DNA from: Zoogloea sp.
Lineage (GTDB): Bacteria > Pseudomonadota > Gammaproteobacteria > Burkholderiales > Rhodocyclaceae
Assembly: GCA_016790385.1 (NCBI GenBank)
Contig: JAEUNV010000453.1
Location: forward strand, 1 to 15,132
Direction of reading: 5' to 3'
Length of the DNA: 15,132 bases
The stretch's first letter is position 1. Every line of letters begins with the position of its first letter. This document shows positions 1 to 7,764 of this stretch, in pieces. The notes below the pieces were generated by a model. The model was given only the letters and a program-made list of their open reading frames with translations. It had not been told where the DNA came from and searched no databases. The position numbers and the translations under genes were made by a program.

Positions 1-126
1 CACGATTTCCTCGTGGCGCCCCCGCTGGCCGTCGAGCCGACCACCGGTGAAGTGCATCTGCGCCACCACGTGTCGCCCTCCGGCGTCTATCGCGGCAAGA
101 AGGTTGCCAAGGCCAAGGGCGAGTAA
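1..126 (+). CDS. rpmF: 50S ribosomal protein L32, C-terminal part (5' end outside window)
   Basis: Frame 1 is open from the first base and ends with TAA at 124-126, giving the last 41 residues of a small basic protein. The stretch [20 protein letters not shown] followed by a histidine pair and [11 protein letters not shown] is the typical C-terminal half of proteobacterial L32, a component of the large ribosomal subunit. The tail is lysine-rich (KKVAKAKGE). rpmF directly upstream of plsX and the fab genes is a widely conserved arrangement linking ribosome and lipid synthesis. The start and any zinc-binding or N-terminal portion lie outside the window, so full length cannot be judged. Confidence 0.93.
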   Translation, partial: HDFLVAPPLAVEPTTGEVHLRHHVSPSGVYRGKKVAKAKGE

Positions 127-141
127 TCCCCCCGGTCTGGA

Positions 142-177
142 AGCGGCGCGGCGCCGCTGGGCGCTCGCGCCGTTTTT
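142..177 (+). terminator. GC-rich tandem hairpins with T5 run, possible weak terminator/attenuator between rpmF and plsX
   Basis: A perfect 7-bp inverted repeat AGCGGCG (142-148) / CGCCGCT (152-158) has a 3-base loop. It is followed by a second short repeat, GGCG (160-163) / CGCC (168-171), then G and TTTTT (173-177). An alternative pairing of 144-149 with 167-172 is also possible. The T run after a GC-rich stem resembles an intrinsic terminator, but the stem next to the T run is short and loops compete. It may reduce read-through from rpmF into plsX rather than stop it. Confidence 0.4.
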
Positions 178-204
178 ATACATGTATCCATCTCCCTGCG
201 CCGA

Positions 205-1218
205 ATGACTGTCACCCTGTCGATTGACTGCATGGGGGGCGATCATGGCCCTTCGGTGACTGTCCCCGCCGCCCTGCATTTCATGCGGGGCGACCACGAT
301 ACCCGAATCGTGCTGGTCGGGCGCGCCGAGGCCATTGAGCCTCATCTGGGTACGGCGTTGGCCGAGTTCGGTGAGCGCCTGCGTGTCCAGCGCGCATCCG
401 AGGTTGTCGGCATGGACGAGGCGCCAGCGCTTGCCATGCGCAACAAGAAGGATTCCTCGATGCGTGTGGCTGTGGACCTCGTGAAGTCCGGCGAGGCCCA
501 GGCTGCTGTGTCGGCGGGTAATACGGGAGCGCTTATGGCGATCTCTCGATTTGTCCTCAAGACGCTGCCCGGAATCGACCGCCCCGCCATCTGTAGCACC
601 CTGCCCACTTTGCGCGGGCAGACCCACGTCCTCGATCTGGGGGCTAACGTGGATTGCACGCCTGAGCACCTGCTCCAGTTTGGCATCATGGGAGCGATGC
701 TGGTTGCGGCGGTTGAGCACAACGAACGGCCCAGTGTCGGTCTTCTCAATATTGGCGAGGAGGAGATCAAGGGCAATGAGACGGTCAAGCAGGCGGGTGA
801 TCTGCTTCGCAAGAGCGGCCTAAACTTTTACGGCAATGTCGAGGGCAATGACATCTACAAAGGCACTGTGGATGTGGTTGTATGCGACGGATTCGTCGGG
901 AACGTGGCCTTGAAGACGTCGGAGGGCTTAGCCCAGATGATGGCCACCTTTCTGCGCGAGCAGTTTTCACGCAATTGGCTGACCAAGCTGGCAGCGGTTT
1001 TTGCCATGTCGGCCCTGAAGGGTTTCAAGCACAAGCTTGATTCCCGGCGCTATAACGGTGCGGCTCTGCTGGGTTTGCGCGGTGTGGTTGTCAAAAGCCA
1101 TGGTGCCGCCGATTCCTTTGCCTTTGAGCAAGCAATCTGGCGGGCGGCCGAGGCGGCCCGCAATCGACTCATCGAGCGCATCAGCGAACGCATGGAACGA
1201 GAAAGGTCCGCCGCATGA
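205..1218 (+). CDS. plsX: Phosphate acyltransferase PlsX
   Basis: PlsX converts acyl-ACP and phosphate to acyl-phosphate, the acyl donor for PlsY at the start of phospholipid synthesis; it is a peripheral membrane enzyme. The 337-residue product is of normal family length and begins with the hallmark [10 protein letters not shown] (residues 7-16). It also carries the conserved [10 protein letters not shown] stretch near residue 105, LGANVDC near 146, and VVCDGFVGN in the second half. The ATG at 205 fits the family N-terminus, although no good Shine-Dalgarno precedes it (the preceding bases are CTGCGCCGA). The stop codon overlaps the fabH start as ATGA, indicating translational coupling. The 78-base gap to rpmF contains a hairpin/T-run and a 10-bp palindrome. 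Nothing appears truncated. Confidence 0.97.
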   Translation: MTVTLSIDCMGGDHGPSVTVPAALHFMRGDHDTRIVLVGRAEAIEPHLGTALAEFGERLRVQRASEVVGMDEAPALAMRNKKDSSMRVAVDLVKSGEAQAAVSAGNTGALMAISRFVLKTLPGIDRPAICSTLPTLRGQTHVLDLGANVDCTPEHLLQFGIMGAMLVAAVEHNERPSVGLLNIGEEEIKGNETVKQAGDLLRKSGLNFYGNVEGNDIYKGTVDVVVCDGFVGNVALKTSEGLAQMMATFLREQFSRNWLTKLAAVFAMSALKGFKHKLDSRRYNGAALLGLRGVVVKSHGAADSFAFEQAIWRAAEAARNRLIERISERMERERSAA

Positions 1219-2180
1219 TCTTTGCACGAGTGGCCGGAACCGGGAGTTACCTTCCCGGTGCCCCTGTGACCAACGATGACCTGGTGGCGCGCGGTATCGA
1301 TACCTCAGACGAATGGATCGCCGAGCGTACCGGCATCCGCTCCCGCCACCTGGCCGAGGCGGATGTTACCGCGAGTCAATTGGCCTACGAGGCAAGCATA
1401 CGGGCGATCGAGGCAGCAGGGTGTCAGCCCTCGGATATCGATCTGATCATTGTTGCCACGTCGACGCCAGACTACATTTTCCCGAGTACGGCAACCCTGC
1501 TCCAAGCGAAGCTTGGCATCAGCAACGGCGGCGCGGCGTTTGATCTTCAGGCGGTCTGTGCGGGTTTCGCCTATGCCCTCACCACCGCCGAGAAATTCAT
1601 CTGTTCGGGCAGCCACAGGCGGGCCCTGGTCGTGGGCGCGGAGGTCTTCTCGCGGATTCTCGACTGGAATGACCGTGGCACCTGTGTCCTCTTCGGTGAT
1701 GGCGCAGGGGCAGTGGTGCTGGAGGCTTCCGAGGCGCCTGGCATCCTGGCTTCGGCCCTGCATGCCGATGGCAGTCACAATCCCATTCTTTGCGTTCCCG
1801 GGCAGATCAGCCGAGGTGCCGTCACCGGGGATCCCTTCCTGCGCATGGATGGGCAGGCGGTTTTCAAGTTTGCCGTCAAGGTGCTTGCTGACGTGGCGCG
1901 CGAAGTCGCCACGCTTGGCGGTCTTAGTCTCGACGAAGTCGATTGGTTGATTCCCCATCAGGCCAATATCCGCATCATTCAGGCCACCGGAAAGCGCCTT
2001 GGATTGTCCATGGATAAAGTGATTGCCACCGTGGCGATGCATGGCAACACTTCTGCTGCCTCCATCCCGCTGGCACTGGATCTTGCCGTGCGTGACGGCC
2101 GCATCCGGCGTGGTCATAAGGTCATCCTGGAGGGGATAGGCGGCGGCTTTGCCTGGGGCGCGGCCCTCCTTCAGTTCTGA
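1215..2180 (+). CDS. fabH: 3-oxoacyl-ACP synthase III (KAS III)
   Basis: FabH condenses acetyl-CoA with malonyl-ACP to start fatty-acid chains. The 321-residue protein has the full catalytic triad of the thiolase-fold KAS III family: Cys115 in [12 protein letters not shown], His248 in IPHQANIRI and Asn278 in GNTSAASIP. The N-terminal motif [11 protein letters not shown] and the C-terminal [13 protein letters not shown] are also typical. The ATG at 1215 overlaps the plsX stop by four bases (ATGA), so translation is probably coupled to plsX. A GNRA-capped hairpin follows the stop codon, before fabD. No anomalies in length or key residues. Confidence 0.98.
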   Translation: MIFARVAGTGSYLPGAPVTNDDLVARGIDTSDEWIAERTGIRSRHLAEADVTASQLAYEASIRAIEAAGCQPSDIDLIIVATSTPDYIFPSTATLLQAKLGISNGGAAFDLQAVCAGFAYALTTAEKFICSGSHRRALVVGAEVFSRILDWNDRGTCVLFGDGAGAVVLEASEAPGILASALHADGSHNPILCVPGQISRGAVTGDPFLRMDGQAVFKFAVKVLADVAREVATLGGLSLDEVDWLIPHQANIRIIQATGKRLGLSMDKVIATVAMHGNTSAASIPLALDLAVRDGRIRRGHKVILEGIGGGFAWGAALLQF

Positions 2181-2181
2181 G

Positions 2182-2201
2182 CCGGTCGCGAGACCGGTTT
2201 T
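2182..2201 (+). terminator. Hairpin with GCGA tetraloop and T4 run between fabH and fabD (weak terminator or attenuator)
   Basis: CCGGTC (2182-2187), loop GCGA (2188-2191), GACCGG (2192-2197), then TTTT (2198-2201), starting one base after the fabH stop. GCGA is a stable GNRA loop. The 6-bp stem and four Ts make a weak intrinsic terminator. Because fabD follows on the same strand 53 bases later, partial termination or 3'-end protection of the plsX-fabH message is more likely than a full stop. Confidence 0.5.
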
Positions 2202-2254
2202 CGGGCAATTCCAATCCACTTCGCTTCGCAAGCCAAATCAAAGGGTAGGGAACG

Positions 2255-3190
2255 ATGAATTTTGCTTTCGTGTTTCCGGGGCAGGGCTCCCAGTCTGTCG
2301 GCATGATGGCCGCCTATGGTGAATCGGTGACGATCCGCCAAACTTTTGCGGAGGCCTCCGATGCACTTGATCAGGACCTTTGGCAGATGGTTGCCGACGG
2401 TCCGGCCGAGGTGCTGGCCCAGACCGTCAACACCCAGCCGTTGATGCTCGCCGCCGGCATTGCCGTGTACCGCGAGTGGAGCGCCCGGGGCGGGCTGGTT
2501 CCGGCAATCGTCGCCGGCCATAGCCTTGGCGAGTATTCGGCACTTGTTGCCGCCGGTGCACTCGATTTTTCCGATGCCATCAAGCTGGTGCGCCTCCGCG
2601 CCCAGGCCATGCAGGAGGCGGTGCCGCAGGGTGAGGGTGCAATGGCCGCGCTGCTTGGGCTCGATGAGGCCCAGGCTGTAGAGGCCTGTGCTGAAGCTGC
2701 CCAGGGGGACGTGGTGTCGGCGGCTAATCTCAATTCTCCTGGGCAGATCGTGATTGCCGGCTCCCGGGCGGCAGTCGAGCGAGCCATTGCCACTGCCAAG
2801 GCCCGTGGCGCGAAGCGTGCCGTGCTGTTGCCGGTGAGCGCGCCCTTCCACTGCGCCCTGATGAAACCTGCTGCGGAGCGTCTCCAGCAGCGGCTCGCCG
2901 AGATTGAGGTGAGGGTGCCGGTCATTCCCGTGCTCAACAACGTCGATGTGGCGGTGGAGGATCAGCCCGCGCGGATCAAAGATGCGTTGGTGCGTCAGGC
3001 TTATTCTCCGGTGCGCTGGATCGAGACGGTGCAGGCGGTCGCTGCGCGTGGGGTCACGCACGTTTTCGAGTGCGGCCCTGGCAAGGTGCTGGCCGGCATG
3101 ACAAAGCGCATCGAGGGCAGTCTGCAAGGCGGTGCGATTGCGGATTCCGCCAGCCTGGATGATGTTCTGAAGATTACGGGGGAAGCATGA
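2255..3190 (+). CDS. fabD: Malonyl-CoA:ACP transacylase
   Basis: FabD moves malonate from CoA to ACP, supplying the extender unit for fatty-acid elongation in the cytoplasm. The 311-residue product shows the N-terminal FVFPGQGSQ motif, the nucleophile Ser90 in GHSLGEYSAL, Arg115 in VRLRAQAM (malonate carboxylate binding in the family) and His199 in SAPFHCALM. The oxyanion-hole Gln11 in GQGSQ is also present. The ATG at 2255 is preceded by purine-rich AAAGGGTAGGGAACG, which holds the ribosome binding site. The stop overlaps the fabG start as ATGA. Length and residues are normal; no sign of fusion or truncation. Confidence 0.98.
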   Translation: MNFAFVFPGQGSQSVGMMAAYGESVTIRQTFAEASDALDQDLWQMVADGPAEVLAQTVNTQPLMLAAGIAVYREWSARGGLVPAIVAGHSLGEYSALVAAGALDFSDAIKLVRLRAQAMQEAVPQGEGAMAALLGLDEAQAVEACAEAAQGDVVSAANLNSPGQIVIAGSRAAVERAIATAKARGAKRAVLLPVSAPFHCALMKPAAERLQQRLAEIEVRVPVIPVLNNVDVAVEDQPARIKDALVRQAYSPVRWIETVQAVAARGVTHVFECGPGKVLAGMTKRIEGSLQGGAIADSASLDDVLKITGEA

Positions 3191-3936
3191 GTCAGGTTCT
3201 TCAAGGTCAGGTCGCGCTGGTTACTGGCGCGTCCCGCGGTATCGGTCGGGCCATTGCCCTGGAGTTGGGTCGCCTTGGCGCGACGGTGGTCGGCACCGCG
3301 ACTTCCGAATCCGGCGCGGCCGACATTCAGGGCGGTCTGGAATCGGCAGGGATCAAAGGACGGGGGCTGGCGCTTGATGTAACCAATGCCGAAGCCTGCG
3401 AGGCGGCCCTGAGTGATATTGAGAAGGCCTTCGGTGCTGTGGGCATCCTGGTCAACAATGCGGGCATCACGCGCGACAACTTGGCGATGCGCATGAAGGA
3501 CGCTGAGTGGGATGCGGTTATCGACACCAACCTCAAGGCGGTCTTCCGCATGTCCAAGCTGGTCATGCGCGGCATGATGAAGGCTCGCACGGGCCGCATC
3601 ATCAACATCACCTCGGTGGTGGGTAGCTCGGGCAATGCCGGGCAGGCCAACTACGCCGCAGCGAAGGCCGGCGTGGCGGGCATGACTCGGGCCCTGGCCC
3701 AGGAGCTTGGGAGCCGCAACATTACGGTTAATTGTGTCGCACCGGGGTTTATCGACACCGACATGACCAAGGATCTGCCGGAGGCTCAGCGTAACGAATT
3801 GGCGGGCAAGATTGCCCTCGGTCGGCTGGGCAAACCGGAAGAGATCGCAGGCGTGGTGGGCTTTCTAGCTTCCCCCGCAGCCTCCTACGTGACGGGGGCA
3901 ACCCTGCACGTGAATGGTGGCATGTACATGGCGTAA
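3187..3936 (+). CDS. fabG: 3-oxoacyl-ACP reductase
   Basis: FabG reduces 3-oxoacyl-ACP to 3-hydroxyacyl-ACP with NADPH. The 249-residue short-chain dehydrogenase has the nucleotide-binding GASRGIG (residues 14-20), NNAG (90-93), Asn115, the catalytic Ser143 (ITSVVG) and the Tyr156-x3-Lys160 pair (NYAAAK). The C-terminal YVTGATLHVNGGMYM is typical of genuine FabG rather than other SDRs, and its place between fabD and acpP supports fatty-acid synthesis as its role. The ATG overlaps the fabD stop (ATGA), consistent with coupling. An 87-base gap separates it from acpP. Confidence 0.98.
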   Translation: MSQVLQGQVALVTGASRGIGRAIALELGRLGATVVGTATSESGAADIQGGLESAGIKGRGLALDVTNAEACEAALSDIEKAFGAVGILVNNAGITRDNLAMRMKDAEWDAVIDTNLKAVFRMSKLVMRGMMKARTGRIINITSVVGSSGNAGQANYAAAKAGVAGMTRALAQELGSRNITVNCVAPGFIDTDMTKDLPEAQRNELAGKIALGRLGKPEEIAGVVGFLASPAASYVTGATLHVNGGMYMA

Positions 3937-3967
3937 ATCTCGCTGTGCTGGCGGGGGTGCGTGTTTT

Positions 3968-3976
3968 TGGTAGAAT
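3968..3976 (+). promoter_or_regulatory. Candidate extended -10 promoter for acpP
   Basis: TGG (3968-3970) directly followed by TAGAAT (3971-3976) matches an extended -10 (TGnTATAAT) with one mismatch in the hexamer. The -35 position 17 bases upstream (CTGGCG, 3948-3953) is poor, as is usual for extended -10 promoters. The start point would be near 3983, about 40 bases before acpP. A separate promoter would fit the need for ACP in large excess over FabG and FabD. Confidence 0.45.
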
Positions 3977-4023
3977 GCGGGAGTTTTTGAATTCACCCGA
4001 ACAATCTGGGAAGGAGTTATCAC

Positions 4024-4263
4024 ATGGAAAATATTGAACAGCGTGTCAAGAAGATTGTTGCCGAACAACTTGGCGTCAATGAGTCCGAAATCAAGAACGA
4101 GTCGTCTTTCGTGGACGATCTGGGTGCCGACTCCCTCGATACGGTCGAGCTGGTGATGGCCCTTGAAGAAGAGTTCGAGTGCGAGATTCCCGACGAAGAA
4201 GCTGAAAAGATCACCAGCGTTCAGCAGGCGATCGACTACGTCACTGCTCACCTCAAGAAGTAA
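4024..4263 (+). CDS. acpP: Acyl carrier protein
   Basis: ACP carries growing acyl chains on a phosphopantetheine arm. The 79-residue acidic protein has Ser37 in the invariant [18 protein letters not shown] context, the attachment site for the prosthetic group, and the usual four-helix length. The start is well marked: AAGGAG at 4011-4016 lies seven bases before the ATG, the best ribosome binding site in the cluster, consistent with very high expression. fabF follows after 18 bases, so the two are probably co-transcribed. All features are canonical for the fatty-acid-synthesis ACP rather than a specialised carrier. Confidence 0.99.
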   Translation: MENIEQRVKKIVAEQLGVNESEIKNESSFVDDLGADSLDTVELVMALEEEFECEIPDEEAEKITSVQQAIDYVTAHLKK

Positions 4264-4281
4264 ACCCTCCCGGAGCCTGCC

Positions 4282-5517
4282 TTGACCCGTCGCAGAGTCG
4301 TCATCACCGGCCTTGGCGTTATTTCGCCGGTCGGTAATACCGTGGCTGAAGCATGGGACGCCATTTCCAATGGGCGTTCCGGCATCGGTGAGATTACCCG
4401 CTTCGATACCTCGTCTTTTCCGGTGAAAATTGCCGGTGAAGTCAAGGATTTCGACCTTGCGGCCTATCTCTCGCCGAAGGAGGCGCGCCGCATGGATGGT
4501 TTCATCCATTACGGTCTCGCTGCGGGTATTCAGGCTTTCCGTGATTCCGGAATCGAAGTCACTGAAGCCAATGCGGATCGCATTGGCGTCAATATCGGCT
4601 CCGGGATTGGCGGGTTGCCGATGATCGAGGATACCCACAACGATTTCCTCGCCGGTGGTCCCCGCAAGATTTCTCCGTTCTTCATCCCCGGCACGATCAT
4701 CAACATGATCTCCGGCAATCTGTCGATCATGTTTGGCCTGAAGGGGCCGAATCTGGCGGTGGTAACGGCTTGCACCACCGGCCTGCACGCCATCGGAACC
4801 AGCGCCCGTATGATTGAATACGGGGATGCTGATGTCATGGTTTGCGGCGGGGCTGAATCGACCGTGACCCCCTTGGCCGTCGGAGGTTTCGCTTCGGCGA
4901 AGGCTCTCTCCACACGCAATGATGATCCTGCGACTGCCAGCCGCCCCTGGGACAAGGACCGGGACGGTTTTGTGCTGGGCGAAGGGGCGGGCGTTCTGGT
5001 GCTCGAAGAATATGAGCACGCGGTGAAGCGTGGTGCTCGTATCTACGCCGAACTGGCTGGCTTCGGCATGAGTGGTGATGCCTATCACATGACGGCCCCC
5101 GATACAGATGGCCCCCGTCGCAGCATGGTCAATGCACTCCGAAACGCGGGGATCAATCCGGATCAGGTGCAATATCTCAATGCCCACGGCACGTCCACTC
5201 CGCTGGGCGACAAGAACGAAACCGAAGCCATCAAGCAGGCTTTCGGGATCGATGTGGCCAAGACGCTCGTTGTCAATTCCACCAAGTCGATGACGGGTCA
5301 CCTACTGGGTGGGGCGGGTGGTCTGGAGTCGGTGCTAACGACCTTGGCGGTGTATCACCAAGTGTCGCCTCCGACCATCAACATCTTCGATCAGGATCCG
5401 GAATGCGATCTGGATTACTGCGCAAATGTCGCCCGTCCGATGAAGATTGATGTGGCCATGAAGAATAATTTCGGCTTTGGTGGTACCAACGGTACGCTGG
5501 TGTTCCGCAAGATCTGA
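4282..5517 (+). CDS. fabF: 3-oxoacyl-ACP synthase II (KAS II), TTG start
   Basis: FabF elongates acyl-ACP by condensing it with malonyl-ACP and in the family is responsible for chain lengths up to C18. The 411-residue protein carries Cys164 ([13 protein letters not shown]), His302 ([11 protein letters not shown]), Lys335 and His340 ([12 protein letters not shown]), and the C-terminal NNFGFGGTN. The family N-terminus [12 protein letters not shown] begins at a TTG codon. GGAG at 4272-4275 lies six bases before it and no ATG or GTG fits, so the TTG start is well supported. It lies 18 bases after acpP. In many proteobacteria pabC and mltG follow fabF; here a small membrane-protein gene follows instead. 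Confidence 0.98.
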   Translation: MTRRRVVITGLGVISPVGNTVAEAWDAISNGRSGIGEITRFDTSSFPVKIAGEVKDFDLAAYLSPKEARRMDGFIHYGLAAGIQAFRDSGIEVTEANADRIGVNIGSGIGGLPMIEDTHNDFLAGGPRKISPFFIPGTIINMISGNLSIMFGLKGPNLAVVTACTTGLHAIGTSARMIEYGDADVMVCGGAESTVTPLAVGGFASAKALSTRNDDPATASRPWDKDRDGFVLGEGAGVLVLEEYEHAVKRGARIYAELAGFGMSGDAYHMTAPDTDGPRRSMVNALRNAGINPDQVQYLNAHGTSTPLGDKNETEAIKQAFGIDVAKTLVVNSTKSMTGHLLGGAGGLESVLTTLAVYHQVSPPTINIFDQDPECDLDYCANVARPMKIDVAMKNNFGFGGTNGTLVFRKI

Positions 5518-5528
5518 CGACAGCGCTT

Positions 5529-5544
5529 GCACGGGAGGCCGTGC
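5529..5544 (+). promoter_or_regulatory. Hairpin holding the ribosome binding site of the YgfX-like gene in its loop
   Basis: GCACGG (5529-5534) pairs perfectly with CCGTGC (5539-5544) around the loop GAGG (5535-5538). The loop plus the last stem bases form the only Shine-Dalgarno-like sequence (GGGAGG) before the downstream gene, and the GTG at 5541 lies in the 3' arm. No T run follows, so it is not a terminator. Control of translation initiation is an inference. Confidence 0.35.
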
Positions 5545-5978
5545 TTACCTTGAACCTGATCGAAGTCAGGCCGTCAAGCTGCCTTGCTCTGTTGCTTGGA
5601 GGGGGGCATGCGTTGGCGGCTTTTTCGTGCCTGCACTTGCCTGGTGTCGGGTTGAAGAGCGGTGGGCTGTTGGTGGTTGGACTGGCGCTCGCGCATGCGC
5701 TGGGCCGACAGCACCGGCTGCCGCGGCAGTTCGGGCTGGCATCCGACGGCAGTCTGCACCTTGAGCCATCAGTTCAGCACAGTGTGCCGGCCAGCGTTTC
5801 GCCGTCGACGGTTGTGAGCTCAAGCGCCGTCTGGCTGGCGTGGAGCGCTGGCATCGGCCGGCCTTCGGGTACAGTTCTGCTTTGCCGGGATCAGATGTCA
5901 GCGAGCGACTGGCGCACCTTGCAGGTGTGGCTCCGCCTGAGAGTCGCTTCCCGGATGGTCGCGGATGTCGGGGCGTAG
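5541..5978 (+). CDS. Small inner-membrane protein resembling YgfX/CptA family
   Basis: The 145-residue product has a short N-terminal strand with LIEVRPS and two hydrophobic segments near residues 13-33 and 38-54. A soluble part follows with a DGSLHLEP strand, a VWLAWSAG stretch and a closing DWRTLQVWLRLR. This layout (RPS motif, two helices, C-terminal 'LxVWLR' region) resembles the YgfX family, known in E. coli as the membrane partner of SdhE/CptB. In several gammaproteobacteria ygfX lies beside nadB and rpoE, as here, but no sdhE is present in this window. The start is uncertain: GTG at 5541 is only two bases from GGGAGG, while TTG at 5550 is eleven away. It is convergent with nadB with 13 bases between. 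Family assignment is by pattern and context, not by search. Confidence 0.62.
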   Translation: MLTLNLIEVRPSSCLALLLGGGHALAAFSCLHLPGVGLKSGGLLVVGLALAHALGRQHRLPRQFGLASDGSLHLEPSVQHSVPASVSPSTVVSSSAVWLAWSAGIGRPSGTVLLCRDQMSASDWRTLQVWLRLRVASRMVADVGA

Positions 5979-5991
5979 CTGGAGCGCTCGC

Positions 5992-7578
5992 TCAGTACTT
6001 GAGTCTGGGAGGGCGAATGACCGTGTCGCGGGCTTTGGCTTGAGTTGCCGGATAATCCCGGCTGAAATGCAGTCCGCGGCTTTCCTTGCGCTTGAGTGCG
6101 CTTCTGACGATCAGATCGGCGGTGACGACCAGATTCCGCAATTCGATCAGGTCATTTGAAATGCGGAAGTGGCTGTAGTACTCGTCGATCTCGCGCGATA
6201 GCAGGCGGATGCGGTGCTGGGCCCGTTGCAGGCGTTTATTGGTGCGCACAATCCCCACGTAGTCCCACATAAAGCGGCGCAATTCATCCCAGTTGTGGGA
6301 GATCACGATCGCTTCGTCGGCGTCCGTGACACGGCTTTCGTCCCATTGAGGCAGTCCGCCAGGATGGGGTCGTGGATTATTGAGGATGTCATCCGCGGCC
6401 GCCTCGCTGAATACGAGACACTCAAGGAGCGAATTGCTTGCCAGCCGGTTTGCTCCGTGAAGACCGGTGCATGCCGACTCGCCAATTGCATGCAGCCCGG
6501 CCACGTCCGTGCGTGCGTGCAGGTCTGTGACGATCCCTCCGCAGGAGTAGTGGGCGGCAGGTACGACCGGGATGGGCTGACGGGTGATATCGATGCCCAG
6601 TTCCGCGCAGCGCGCCAGAATATTAGGGAAGTGGGCCTCAAGGAACTCGGCGGGTTTGTGGCTGATGTCCAGGAACACGCAGTCGAGACCGTGCTTCTTC
6701 ATCTCGAAGTCGATGGCGCGGGCAACCACGTCCCGGGGGGCGAGTTCTTCCCGTGGATCGTGTTCGGGCATGAAGCGTGAGCCGTCTGGGCGGCGCAGCA
6801 ATCCGCCTTCACCTCGCACTGCCTCCGAAATCAGGAAGGACTTCGCCTGCGGGTGGTAGAGGCAGGTGGGGTGGAACTGAATGAATTCCATGTTCGCCAC
6901 ACTGCACCCTGCTCGCCATGCCATGGCGACGCCGTCGCCCGTGGCGGTGTCAGGATTGGTGGTGTAGAGATAAACCTTGCCGGTACCCCCGGTTGCGAGC
7001 ACCGTGTGGGGAGCGGAAAAGGTGCGGACTTCGTCGCTGGCGATGTCCAGTACATATGCGCCCAGGCAGCCCGTCCCTGGCCGGCCGATCTTGTCGCCAA
7101 CGATCAGATCGACGGCGATGTGTTGTTCAAAGATCGAAATGTTCGAATGGGCTCTGACCTGTTGAGTCAGCGTGGCCTGCACTGCCGCGCCGGTGGCGTC
7201 CGCGACATGTATGACGCGGCGTTGGCCGTGCCCGCCTTCCCGGGTGAGATGGAAGCCGATTGCCGAGTGCTTGTCCGGGGTGAAGGGAACGCCATGCTCG
7301 ATCAACCAGCGGATCGCGCGCGGGCCGTTCTCGACCACGAAGCGGGTGGCTTTGTTGGAGCACAGGCCTGCCCCGGCGGTGAGGGTGTCAGCGACGTGGG
7401 CTTCAGTGCTGTCGGCGGGGTCAAGGACGGCGGCAATGCCGCCCTGAGCCCACGCGCTGGCACTGTCTTCCAGGGTTCGCTTGGTGATGAGGGCGACCTT
7501 GAGTTTGTCGGCAAGACGCAGTGCGAGGGATTGTCCGGCAAGGCCACTGCCCAGGATGAGCACATCGAAAGCGGTCAC
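5992..7578 (-). CDS. nadB: L-aspartate oxidase
   Basis: NadB oxidises L-aspartate to iminoaspartate using FAD, with fumarate or oxygen as acceptor; NadA then makes quinolinate for NAD synthesis. The reading frame is open from 7764, but the FAD-binding Rossmann start ([11 protein letters not shown]) begins only two or three residues after a GTG at 7576-7578. That start gives 528 residues, the normal length, with GSGLAG at residues 10-15. The succinate dehydrogenase/fumarate reductase flavoprotein motif [18 protein letters not shown] is at 113-130, followed by [19 protein letters not shown] and [14 protein letters not shown]. An extended -10 box lies about 40 bases upstream, favouring this start over an in-frame ATG at 7662; no clear Shine-Dalgarno is seen. 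The gene diverges from rpoE. Confidence 0.95.
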   Translation of the reverse strand: MTAFDVLILGSGLAGQSLALRLADKLKVALITKRTLEDSASAWAQGGIAAVLDPADSTEAHVADTLTAGAGLCSNKATRFVVENGPRAIRWLIEHGVPFTPDKHSAIGFHLTREGGHGQRRVIHVADATGAAVQATLTQQVRAHSNISIFEQHIAVDLIVGDKIGRPGTGCLGAYVLDIASDEVRTFSAPHTVLATGGTGKVYLYTTNPDTATGDGVAMAWRAGCSVANMEFIQFHPTCLYHPQAKSFLISEAVRGEGGLLRRPDGSRFMPEHDPREELAPRDVVARAIDFEMKKHGLDCVFLDISHKPAEFLEAHFPNILARCAELGIDITRQPIPVVPAAHYSCGGIVTDLHARTDVAGLHAIGESACTGLHGANRLASNSLLECLVFSEAAADDILNNPRPHPGGLPQWDESRVTDADEAIVISHNWDELRRFMWDYVGIVRTNKRLQRAQHRIRLLSREIDEYYSHFRISNDLIELRNLVVTADLIVRSALKRKESRGLHFSRDYPATQAKARDTVIRPPRLKY

Positions 7579-7617
7579 TTCGGGAATTGCCGCGGAGGGC
7601 GATATTACGGAGTGCCG

Positions 7618-7626
7618 ACTATAGCA
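7618..7626 (-). promoter_or_regulatory. Candidate extended -10 promoter for nadB
   Basis: On the minus strand the sequence reads TGC TATAGT (plus-strand 7626 down to 7618), an extended -10 with one mismatch from TATAAT. A weak -35 (TCGGCG) would sit at 7646-7641. Transcription would start near 7611, giving a leader of about 33 bases before the GTG at 7578. This placement excludes the in-frame ATG at 7662 as a start on that transcript. Confidence 0.45.
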
Positions 7627-7670
7627 TGGGCACCCGGTCACGCCGAACGCCGAAGACCCCATACGTAACT

Positions 7671-7697
7671 GAACTATACGTGCGGCAGGGAGTCTAG
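7671..7697 (+). promoter_or_regulatory. Sigma-E (ECF)-type promoter upstream of rpoE
   Basis: GAACTA (7671-7676), 16 bases, TCTAG (7693-7697) closely matches the sigma-E/AlgU consensus GAACTT-N16-TCTGA. The transcript would begin near 7704 and have a leader of roughly 90 bases. Autoregulation of rpoE from such a promoter is established in E. coli and Pseudomonas. The -35 element is flanked by two copies of ATACGT (7661-7666 and 7676-7681). Confidence 0.7.
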
Positions 7698-7747
7698 CGT
7701 TCACTTCGGCGAGGAATTCGGGTGTCTCGCGATATACTTCGAGGTCG

Positions 7748-7764
7748 GTGACCGTTCTGGTCAC
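7748..7764 (+). promoter_or_regulatory. Hairpin in the rpoE leader
   Basis: GTGACC (7748-7753) and GGTCAC (7759-7764) form a perfect 6-bp stem around a 5-base loop. It lies 27 bases before the rpoE ATG and just upstream of the only Shine-Dalgarno-like sequence (GAAGGA, 7771-7776), which itself is 15 bases from the start codon. It could be an RNA structure affecting rpoE translation or an operator; the sequence does not decide. Confidence 0.3.

Noticed and set aside
3865..5301. 478-codon open frame on the minus strand across fabF, acpP and the end of fabG
   Set aside because: It lies opposite genes with clear catalytic motifs, spans an intergenic region and promoter, and its translation shows no recognisable domain; it is a by-product of codon bias.
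5982..5989. Bidirectional terminator between the YgfX-like gene and nadB (palindrome GAGCGCTC)
   Set aside because: The palindrome is only 8 bases with no loop and no T or A tract on either side; no convincing terminator is visible between these convergent genes.
6853..7668. 271-codon open frame on the plus strand opposite nadB
   Set aside because: The minus strand encodes complete NadB here with all motifs; the plus-strand product has no family features and runs into the nadB promoter.
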